Positions 40,747 through 46,971 of a stretch of 64,000 nucleotides of DNA are shown here, one piece after another. Below the pieces are notes generated by a model. It saw nothing but the letters and a program-made list of their open reading frames with translations, was not told where the DNA came from and did no database searches. Numbering within the stretch: the stretch's first letter is position 1; the number at the start of each line of letters is the position of its first letter. A program made the position numbers and the translations under genes. Origin of the DNA: Allobosea sp. 67-29 (GTDB lineage Bacteria; Pseudomonadota; Alphaproteobacteria; Rhizobiales; Beijerinckiaceae). The stretch lies in the NCBI RefSeq assembly GCF_001898115.1, contig NZ_MKSQ01000014.1, positions 1 to 64,000 on the forward strand, written 5' to 3'.

Positions 40747-43346
40747 GCGTGCTCTCCTGCCTGTTCGGGAAGGTCGAGGCCGGGCTGGTCAAGCGCGCCT
40801 CGGCCGACAAGCTCGCCGCCGCCATCGAGGAGCGCCGCGCCGCGCTCGCCGACGCCAGGGCCGCCGCCGAGACGCCGCTCACCTATATCGCCCTGGAGAT
40901 CGCCGACGATGCGACCAGGGCGGCCGCCCGCCATGCCGACCTGACCATCCGCTCCGTCGAGGCGCAGCTCGCCACGCTCCAGGTGGTGCGCGACTATGAC
41001 GCCAAGGTGAAGGAGCTGCGCGCCACGCCGGGCGACTTCGGCTTCGGCAGCAAGGCCCCGGCCTTCCTCGCCGACGAGCGCAAGTCCACGGTGTGGCCGG
41101 CGGTGCGCTCGCTGTTCTGGCGGGACCCGCACGAGATCGCGACCTGGGGCAACGTCACCTATCTCGCCCGCACCATCCGGGGCGAGGCGCACGCCGCCTT
41201 CGCCGACACCATCGAGAAGCTGCGGGCCAAGGCCTTCGGCTTCAAGCACGAGACCACGCGCGAGGCCGAGCTGCTGGATGCGCTCTACGGCGAGCCCGGC
41301 GCGACGCAGGACGGCCGGCTGATGGCGCAGAGCTGGAGCGGCGTCGCCGAGAACCTGCGCGAGCAGTTCAACGCCACCGGCGGCGCGATCCCGGAGCGCC
41401 AGGGCTGGAAGCTGCCGAACCCGACGCTCGATCGCAGCAAGGTCGCCGCCGTCTCGCGCGAGGAGTTCGTGGCGGATATGCTGCGCCTGAACGATCGCGA
41501 GCAGCTGCTCGACTTCGGCACGGGCCGCCGGCTGGACCAGGACGGCATCGCCCGCGTGATGGGCGAGGTCTACGACAACGCCGTCGCCGGCTGGGTCGAC
41601 GGCCCGCCGAGCGCCGCGACGCGCGGTCGCGAGATGCTGGCCAACAGCCGGCGCGATCCGCGCATCCTGGTCCTGAAGGATGCCGCGAGCTGGCGTGAGT
41701 TCGCCGGGAAATACGGCGAGCACGACAGCCCCTTCGCCGCGATGATGAACCATATCGGCCGCATGAGCGAGGACATCGCCATGCTGCGCACTCTGGGCCC
41801 GAACCCGGAGGGGCTGAAGCGCTACATCCTCTCCCTGTTCGACCGCGAGCTGGAGAGCGTCACGGTCAGCGCACCGGCCGGCGCGAGCGAGGCGCAGAAG
41901 CTCGCGGCGGTGAAGGCCAACCGCAAGGCGGAGAACCGGCTCAACCGCCAGCGCCGCTCGTTCGAGACCGCCTGGGCGCATGTCACCGGCGCGGCCGACA
42001 CGCCGGTCGATACCGGGCTGGCCAACATGATGGGCGACATGCGCGCCGTGCTCGTCGCCTCGCAGATGGGCTCGGCGATCATCTCCTCGATCTCGGACCA
42101 GGCGACGCTCGCCATGGCCGCGCGCTTCAACGGCATCCCGGCCATGGGCGTGGTCGGCCGCGCCATCCGCGAGCTCGCGGAGCCCGGCTCCGAGATCCGC
42201 GCCGCGCAGATGGGGCTGGTCGCCGATACGCTCGCCCATGGCGTTCACGGCGCGGATCGCTTCGCTGGCGAGACCATCCGCACCGGCCGCGCCGGCCAGC
42301 TCGCCGGCGGCGTCGTGCGCGCCTCCGGCCTGCGCCGCTGGTCGGCCGTGCTGCGCAACGCCTTCGCGCTGGAGACCATGGCGCTGCATGCCCGCGAGGC
42401 CGGCAAGGGCTTCGCCGAGCTCGACCCGAAGATCCGCGAGAGCCTGTCGCGCTACGGCATCGACGCCGGCGACTGGGACGTGATCCGCCAGGCCCCGCTC
42501 TACGAGGAGCGGCCGAACGCGCTGCTGCTGCGGCCGATGGATGTGCGCTCCCTCGGCGGCGAGGAGGCCGGCAAGGCGGCGGACAAGCTCAAGCGGCTGA
42601 TCGACACGGAGATGGACTACGCCGTCATCGAGGCCGATCCGATGACGCGGGCCATGATCAACGGCGAGGCCCGGCCGGGAACCTATGAAGGCGAGGTCCG
42701 CCGCGCCTTCGGGCTCTACAAGACCTTCCCGCTCACCTTCGTCACCATGCACTTCGCCCGCGCCATGGCGCGCGGCTGGGATGGCTCGCGCATGGGCCAT
42801 GCCGCGATCTCCTTCTCGGCGATGTGGGCGCTCGGCCTGGTCGCGATGCAGGCCAAGCAGGTGGCCAACGGCAAGGACCCCTACAGCCTCGACCCGACGA
42901 CGACGCGCGGCCAGCGCGCCTACGCCGCCGCGCTCCTCCAGGGCGGCGGGCTCGGCATCTTCGGCGACTTCCTCGGCCAGGACATGACGCGCAACGGCAA
43001 CAGCCTGATCGCGACCTTGGCCGGCTCGCAGTTCGCGGCGGGCGAGAAGGTCGGCAAGTTCGTGCTCGGCAATCTCCAGCGCCTCGGCAAGGGCGAGCCG
43101 ACGCATTTCGCCGGCGACGCGCTCTACACCGCCGCCTCCTTCCTGCCCGGCTCCTCGCTCTGGTACGTCCGCCTCGGCTTCCAGCGCGCGGTGCTCGACC
43201 AGCTCGCGCTCCAGATCGACCCGCGCGCGCCGGAGCGTTTCCGCCGGATGGAGGACATGGCCCAGCGCGACTGGGGCCAGCGCTTCTGGTGGTCGCCCGG
43301 CCGCGCCGCGCCGCAATCCGCTCCCAACCTCGGAGGCACGCCATGA
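40743..43346 (+). CDS. Large internal virion protein (T7 gp16-like C-terminal type)
   Basis: The 867-residue protein ends with FGLYKTFPLTFVTMHFARAM, AAISFSAMWALGLVAMQAKQ and LGIFGDFLGQDMTRNG, features of the C-terminal region of large T7-group internal virion proteins. Hydrophobic segments near 435-460 and 690-710 may insert in the inner membrane during ejection. The ATG overlaps the stop of the preceding virion gene. Its specific role is inferred from position and composition. Confidence 0.72.
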   Translation: MSVLSCLFGKVEAGLVKRASADKLAAAIEERRAALADARAAAETPLTYIALEIADDATRAAARHADLTIRSVEAQLATLQVVRDYDAKVKELRATPGDFGFGSKAPAFLADERKSTVWPAVRSLFWRDPHEIATWGNVTYLARTIRGEAHAAFADTIEKLRAKAFGFKHETTREAELLDALYGEPGATQDGRLMAQSWSGVAENLREQFNATGGAIPERQGWKLPNPTLDRSKVAAVSREEFVADMLRLNDREQLLDFGTGRRLDQDGIARVMGEVYDNAVAGWVDGPPSAATRGREMLANSRRDPRILVLKDAASWREFAGKYGEHDSPFAAMMNHIGRMSEDIAMLRTLGPNPEGLKRYILSLFDRELESVTVSAPAGASEAQKLAAVKANRKAENRLNRQRRSFETAWAHVTGAADTPVDTGLANMMGDMRAVLVASQMGSAIISSISDQATLAMAARFNGIPAMGVVGRAIRELAEPGSEIRAAQMGLVADTLAHGVHGADRFAGETIRTGRAGQLAGGVVRASGLRRWSAVLRNAFALETMALHAREAGKGFAELDPKIRESLSRYGIDAGDWDVIRQAPLYEERPNALLLRPMDVRSLGGEEAGKAADKLKRLIDTEMDYAVIEADPMTRAMINGEARPGTYEGEVRRAFGLYKTFPLTFVTMHFARAMARGWDGSRMGHAAISFSAMWALGLVAMQAKQVANGKDPYSLDPTTTRGQRAYAAALLQGGGLGIFGDFLGQDMTRNGNSLIATLAGSQFAAGEKVGKFVLGNLQRLGKGEPTHFAGDALYTAASFLPGSSLWYVRLGFQRAVLDQLALQIDPRAPERFRRMEDMAQRDWGQRFWWSPGRAAPQSAPNLGGTP

Positions 43347-44767
43347 CGGTCACAACCGAGCTCTCGCGCTCGACCTTTCCCTGGACCGGCGTGGAAACCG
43401 CCTTCGCCTGCGCCTGGCCGGCCGACAAGGCGGCCGACGTCAAGGTCTTCTATCGCACCGCCGCCGGCGTCGTCAGCGAGATGACCGCAGGCGTCAACCA
43501 CAGCGTCACCCTGGCGGATGGGAGCAATCTCGTCACGGTGCTGCCGATCGCGCTGCCGCCCGCGCCCGGCACCCTCGTCGTCTCCCGCGAGACGCCGGCG
43601 CTTGTCAGCGAAGTGCTCCAGGATGGCGAGGGCTTCTCGCTCGCTATCATCCAGCAGCTGCACGATCGCGCGGCGATGCGCTCCGCCGAGGATCGGACAA
43701 CGCTCTCCCGCGCCATCGTGCTGGAGGAGGGGGCCGAGCTCGGCGCGGGCAACTTCAACCTCGGCGGCTCCGGCCTGTCGAACGTCGCGCCGGGGACCGT
43801 GCCGACCGATGCCGCCACGGTCGGCCAGCTGCTCGATCTGATCATCGCCAGCGGCAACGTTCCGGTGCCGCTCGCGGAGGATGTCGGGAAGGCGCTCGTC
43901 GCGCTCGCCGGCGGGCTGTTCGCCTGGGGTCAGCTCGACAAGGCCGCGCTCGTCGACGGCATCCTCTCGGCGGATGCGGCCGGCCTGGCCAAGATGGCGG
44001 ATGGTTTCCTCTCGGCCAGTCCCGCGGCCAGGCTCAAGATGGCCACGGGCTTCTTCGCTGCTGATGCTGCCAGCCGCGCGAAGTTCGCGGCGGGCTTTTT
44101 GGGGCTTGACGCCGATAGTCTCGCCATTTTCGCAGACGGCTTTTTCGCAGCCAGTGCAGCGGCTCGCCTCAAGATGGCCGACGGCTTTATCGTGCCGGCG
44201 AAATTGTCGAGCGATCCGGCCGACATCAGCGGATTTCGGAGCTTGCTCGGCCAGAGCTCGGTCAAGGTATTCGATCAGACCCTCTCGGCCGCTGCAACGG
44301 GCTTCATTGTGCCGCTGACAGGGTTCAAGGCCTTCCGGGGGCGCCTTCTCGTCGTTCCGAACCCGGCGGCAGCTGATTTCAGCGTCGGATATCGGACCAG
44401 CTTCGACGGTACGTCATATGCCGCAGGCGCGTCCGATTACATCGTGCAGTATCTTGGATCTGTAGGAGGCAGCGCTTTCGCAGGCTCCGGCGCGACTCCT
44501 CAAGCCGCGCTTACTCAGGCCGTCGAAAGCACCCAGCCCGGCACTCCGACCCGTGCCTATTTCGATTTCGATGCCGGGTCAGCAGGCGAAAAAGCCAACT
44601 GCACCTCGATCAGTTTCGGCCTGAATTCCAGCGGAAATGCCGATCTCAGCATGCTCGGCACGTGGCGCGACGCGGTTGGGTTGGTGTCGCATCTCTCGGT
44701 CCTAGCCACTGTCGCGAATGGTCTTGGCACCGGCACGCGGCTGATTGTCGAAGGAGTGGTGCAATGA
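43343..44767 (+). CDS. Tail fibre protein (T7 gp17-like N-terminus)
   Basis: The 474-residue protein starts with a T7-type fibre attachment domain (RSTFPWTGVETAFACAW, VKVFYRTAAGVVSEMTAGVNHSV, VVSRETPALVSEVLQDGEGFS). A shaft follows with about five imperfect 16-17-residue repeats of the form ADGF-xxA-xxAARLKM (about 205-290). The C-terminal 170 residues are Ser/Thr/Gly-rich and probably the receptor-binding tip. From about 44.1 kb the DNA is less GC-rich than the surrounding virion genes, suggesting exchange of the tip. The next gene may encode its chaperone. Confidence 0.82.
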   Translation: MTVTTELSRSTFPWTGVETAFACAWPADKAADVKVFYRTAAGVVSEMTAGVNHSVTLADGSNLVTVLPIALPPAPGTLVVSRETPALVSEVLQDGEGFSLAIIQQLHDRAAMRSAEDRTTLSRAIVLEEGAELGAGNFNLGGSGLSNVAPGTVPTDAATVGQLLDLIIASGNVPVPLAEDVGKALVALAGGLFAWGQLDKAALVDGILSADAAGLAKMADGFLSASPAARLKMATGFFAADAASRAKFAAGFLGLDADSLAIFADGFFAASAAARLKMADGFIVPAKLSSDPADISGFRSLLGQSSVKVFDQTLSAAATGFIVPLTGFKAFRGRLLVVPNPAAADFSVGYRTSFDGTSYAAGASDYIVQYLGSVGGSAFAGSGATPQAALTQAVESTQPGTPTRAYFDFDAGSAGEKANCTSISFGLNSSGNADLSMLGTWRDAVGLVSHLSVLATVANGLGTGTRLIVEGVVQ

Positions 44768-45141
44768 GCGGACTGGTCTTCATCGTCGATGGGGAGCGGA
44801 CGACGCTTCTAGAAAACGACATCGGGCCGCTAGCGGAAATGAATGCGCTTCCGCCGGTCGACATCTCCGACCGCCAGTTCGCCCAGGGGCTCGCCGAGCT
44901 CGGATTGATCTCGGAAGCCGAGGCGGAGGAGTGGGTGGCGGCCGGCACGCTGCCGCCCGCCCTCGTCGCCCTGGTCGACCAGCTGCCGGAAGGCGAGCGC
45001 TTCGCGGCCCGCATGCTCCTGCGCGGCGCGACCCGGTTCGAGTTCGGCCATCCGCTGGCCGAGGCGTTCGGCCTGCTCGCCACCCCGCCCTGGACCCCCG
45101 AAGCCCGCGCCGCCTTCTGGCGGCATTGCGCAACCCTGTAG
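44764..45141 (+). CDS. Possible tail fibre assembly protein
   Basis: The 125-residue protein starts at the fibre stop (ATGA overlap). LPPVDISDRQFAQGLAELGLISEAEAEEWVAAGTLP is seen in small proteins that follow fibre genes. It lacks a recognised chaperone family, so function is inferred from position. The C-terminal half is helical with several Arg and Trp residues. Confidence 0.6.
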   Translation: MSGLVFIVDGERTTLLENDIGPLAEMNALPPVDISDRQFAQGLAELGLISEAEAEEWVAAGTLPPALVALVDQLPEGERFAARMLLRGATRFEFGHPLAEAFGLLATPPWTPEARAAFWRHCATL

Positions 45142-45151
45142 AGGCCTGCCC

Positions 45152-46150
45152 ATGGATCTCGACCAGCTCTCCCGCATCGCCGGCAAGCCGCTCTCGCCGA
45201 AGCAGCGCGCCAACGCGCTCTCCTTCCTGATGTCGCTGGAGCGCTTCGGCCCCGGCCTCGGCCTGCTCCAGCCGCATCGCGTCGCGCAATACGTCGCGCA
45301 GGCGCTGCACGAGAGCGGCGTCTTCCAATGGGACCGCGAGATCTGGGGGCCGACCAAGCAGCAGCTGCGCTATGACCCAGCCTCGGGCTCGGATCTCGCG
45401 CGCCAGCTCGGCAACACGCAACCCGGCGACGGCCGGCGCTACTACGGCCGCACCGGCGGCATGCTGACCGGCCGGGCGAACTATCGCGCCTTCACCGCCT
45501 GGGTCCGCAAGCAGGTCGATCCGGCCGGGCCGGATTTCGAGGCCGATCCCGACGCGGCGCTGACCGATCCCTGGGAAGGCCTCGTGCCGCTCTGGTACTG
45601 GAGCTCGCGCAAGCTCAACGCCTATGCCGACAAGGGCGATGTCGAGAACATCACCCTCAAGATCAATGGCGGCCGCAACGGCTTCGACGATCGCCTGAAA
45701 TGGCTGGCGCGCTGCTCGCTCGTGCTGCTCGGCTACGGCCCCTCCGAGCTCATCGTCTTCCAGCGCGACATGGGGCTGGCGATCGACGGCATCTTCGGGC
45801 CGAAGACGCGCGCCGCCATCCACGCCCGGCTGCTGGGGCTGACGGCCAAGGCGGCCCAGCCGGCCGATGCGGCGGCCGCGCCCGTCGTCGAGGAGAAGCC
45901 GGTCGCGGTGACGCCGCCGGCGCTCGACAAGCCCGTCGCCGAGACGGGCGGCTTCTGGGAGCGCATCGGGACGATCGGCTCGGCCGCGACCGGGCTGGGC
46001 ACGCTGCTGTTCGGGGACTGGAAGGTCACGGCCGTGGCCTTCGGCGGCATCGTCGTCATCTCCACGCTCGGCCTCGTCTTCCATGCCCGCATCATCGCGG
46101 CCGTGAAGGACATCAAGGCCGCGATCGCCGCGCCGGGCGGGGCCGCATGA
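45152..46150 (+). CDS. GH19-type endolysin with peptidoglycan-binding domain and C-terminal membrane segments
   Basis: The 332-residue lysin has a glycoside hydrolase family 19-like domain (about 1-190) with Glu54 in ALHESG and GRRYYGRTGGMLTGRANY. A PG_binding_1 motif follows (VFQRDMGLAIDGIFGPKTRAAI, about 202-223), then a Pro/Ala linker. Two hydrophobic segments lie near 273-289 and 292-313. It would cleave glycan strands at lysis. The C-terminal membrane part is unusual for an endolysin and may anchor or time its action. The gene begins the lysis cassette. Confidence 0.85.
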   Translation: MDLDQLSRIAGKPLSPKQRANALSFLMSLERFGPGLGLLQPHRVAQYVAQALHESGVFQWDREIWGPTKQQLRYDPASGSDLARQLGNTQPGDGRRYYGRTGGMLTGRANYRAFTAWVRKQVDPAGPDFEADPDAALTDPWEGLVPLWYWSSRKLNAYADKGDVENITLKINGGRNGFDDRLKWLARCSLVLLGYGPSELIVFQRDMGLAIDGIFGPKTRAAIHARLLGLTAKAAQPADAAAAPVVEEKPVAVTPPALDKPVAETGGFWERIGTIGSAATGLGTLLFGDWKVTAVAFGGIVVISTLGLVFHARIIAAVKDIKAAIAAPGGAA

Positions 46151-46404
46151 GCCTCAACCTGCGCCTTGCCCTGATCGGGATCATCGCCGCCGGCGTCATC
46201 TTCGCCGGCTGGAAGCTCGTCGACCTGGTCGCCGCCGGCCGCGTCAGCAAGGCAACCGAAACCTACAACCAGGAGAACCGCGATGCGGCGGACAAGGGCT
46301 TTCAAGCTCGTGCTGACGTGCGTGCTTGCCGCGAGCGCGGCGGGATGTCTTGGGACCGTGCGACCGGCCAATGTGTCCGGGCAGTGCCGGAGCCTGGGCA
46401 ATGA
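46147..46404 (+). CDS. Rz-like inner-membrane spanin subunit
   Basis: The 85-residue protein has an N-terminal membrane anchor (LRLALIGIIAAGVIFAGWKLV) and a short charged periplasmic part. Its last 120 bases are overlapped in another frame by a small lipoprotein gene, the arrangement of Rz/Rz1 spanins. The ATG overlaps the endolysin stop by 4 bp. The periplasmic coil is short compared with lambda Rz. Confidence 0.68.
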   Translation: MSLNLRLALIGIIAAGVIFAGWKLVDLVAAGRVSKATETYNQENRDAADKGFQARADVRACRERGGMSWDRATGQCVRAVPEPGQ

Positions 46405-46495
46405 ACTGGCGCTCGCGACCGACCGTTGGGCGGTCGACGAGGTCTTCGAAGCCGGCGTCGCGGTCGGCTGCTGGTCGCGACCAAAGGCAAGATGA
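46283..46495 (+). CDS. Rz1-like outer-membrane spanin lipoprotein
   Basis: The 70-residue frame overlaps the end of the Rz-like gene in a different reading frame. It encodes a lipoprotein signal peptide (RRTRAFKLVLTCVLAASAAGC) with a lipobox at about Cys22, then 48 mature residues with two further Cys (GQCRS, VGCWS). Overlap with a membrane-anchored gene, plus the lipobox, fits Rz1. Mature Pro content is low, unlike lambda Rz1. Confidence 0.68.
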   Translation: MRRTRAFKLVLTCVLAASAAGCLGTVRPANVSGQCRSLGNELALATDRWAVDEVFEAGVAVGCWSRPKAR

Positions 46496-46496
46496 G

Positions 46497-46814
46497 ATGG
46501 CTTCTTCCCAGGTTACGCTCGGCAACAAGCTTTCCATGGCGACGCAGGCCTTCAGCCTGGTGGCGATGCTGATCGCCATCACCCTGGCCTGGGGCCGGAT
46601 GGACACGCGCATGACCGTCGTCGAAGGCAAGGTCGAGCGGCACGAAAACCAGCTGGCGCAGCTCACGACGCAGGGCGGCTTGACGGCGGCGGCGCTGGCC
46701 ACGCTGGCCGGCAAGATCGAGGTTCAGAATGCCACGCTCAGCCAGCTGACCACGGCCGTGAACAAGTTCGACGACAAGGTCGAGCGCCTGCGGCCCCCGC
46801 TCGCGCAACCCTGA
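46497..46814 (+). CDS. Small membrane coiled-coil protein, possible holin-like lysis protein
   Basis: The 105-residue protein has one membrane segment (about 15-33, ATQAFSLVAMLIAITLAW) and a C-terminal coiled coil (VVEGKVERHENQLAQL and IEVQNATLSQLTTAVNKFDDKVERL). No separate multi-helix holin was found in the cassette, so this is the best candidate. Single-TM coiled-coil proteins of this type also occur as phage membrane proteins of unknown role. It is the last phage gene before attR. Confidence 0.55.
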   Translation: MASSQVTLGNKLSMATQAFSLVAMLIAITLAWGRMDTRMTVVEGKVERHENQLAQLTTQGGLTAAALATLAGKIEVQNATLSQLTTAVNKFDDKVERLRPPLAQP

Positions 46815-46851
46815 TCCCGGCCGGTCCCGAAAGCACCGGAATAGCCACAGT

Positions 46852-46862
46852 TTGCCGCCAGT
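46852..46862. other. Putative attR core
   Basis: TTGCCGCCAGT is identical to 6823-6833 and in the same orientation. It lies 38 bp after the last phage stop codon and 110 bp before the host Wzc-like start. Bases flanking the two copies differ (GA/TT left; GT/AA right), so the repeat is exactly 11 bp. Confidence 0.55.
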
Positions 46863-46886
46863 AACGCGGCATAAGAAGTTGAGATC

Positions 46887-46899
46887 ATTAACAGTTAAT
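46887..46899. promoter_or_regulatory. Palindrome upstream of the Wzc-like gene
   Basis: ATTAAC-A-GTTAAT is a perfect 13-bp palindrome in a short AT-rich stretch on the host side of attR, about 70 bp before the Wzc-like start. It may bind an EPS regulator. The TTAA words are only three bases apart, so it does not match the CtrA site TTAA-N7-TTAA. Confidence 0.4.
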
Positions 46900-46971
46900 T
46901 AGGCTTACCGAGCCTTGAATGACGCCGCATTCCCTCGGGGATGCGAGAGTGTTGCGTCACATAGGTGGGTC

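Larger units (their letters stand above)
6823..46862. mobile_element. Temperate podovirus-like prophage, about 40 kb
   Basis: The element has integrase, repressor with operators, replication genes, terminases, portal, capsid, T7-like tail and internal virion proteins, tail fibre and lysis genes, all apparently intact. Boundaries are taken from the 11-bp direct repeat and from the switch to host EPS genes on each side. Leftward units are 6838-10817 and 20918-22524; most other genes run rightward. No transposase, frameshifted structural gene or missing module was noticed, so it may be inducible. That inference needs experimental evidence. Confidence 0.9.

Noticed and set aside
40446..43316. Leftward frame of 956 codons
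   Set aside because: Shadow of the internal virion protein genes; no domain, low-complexity composition.
46887..46899. CtrA-binding site
   Set aside because: The two TTAA words are three bases apart, not the seven required by the TTAA-N7-TTAA consensus.
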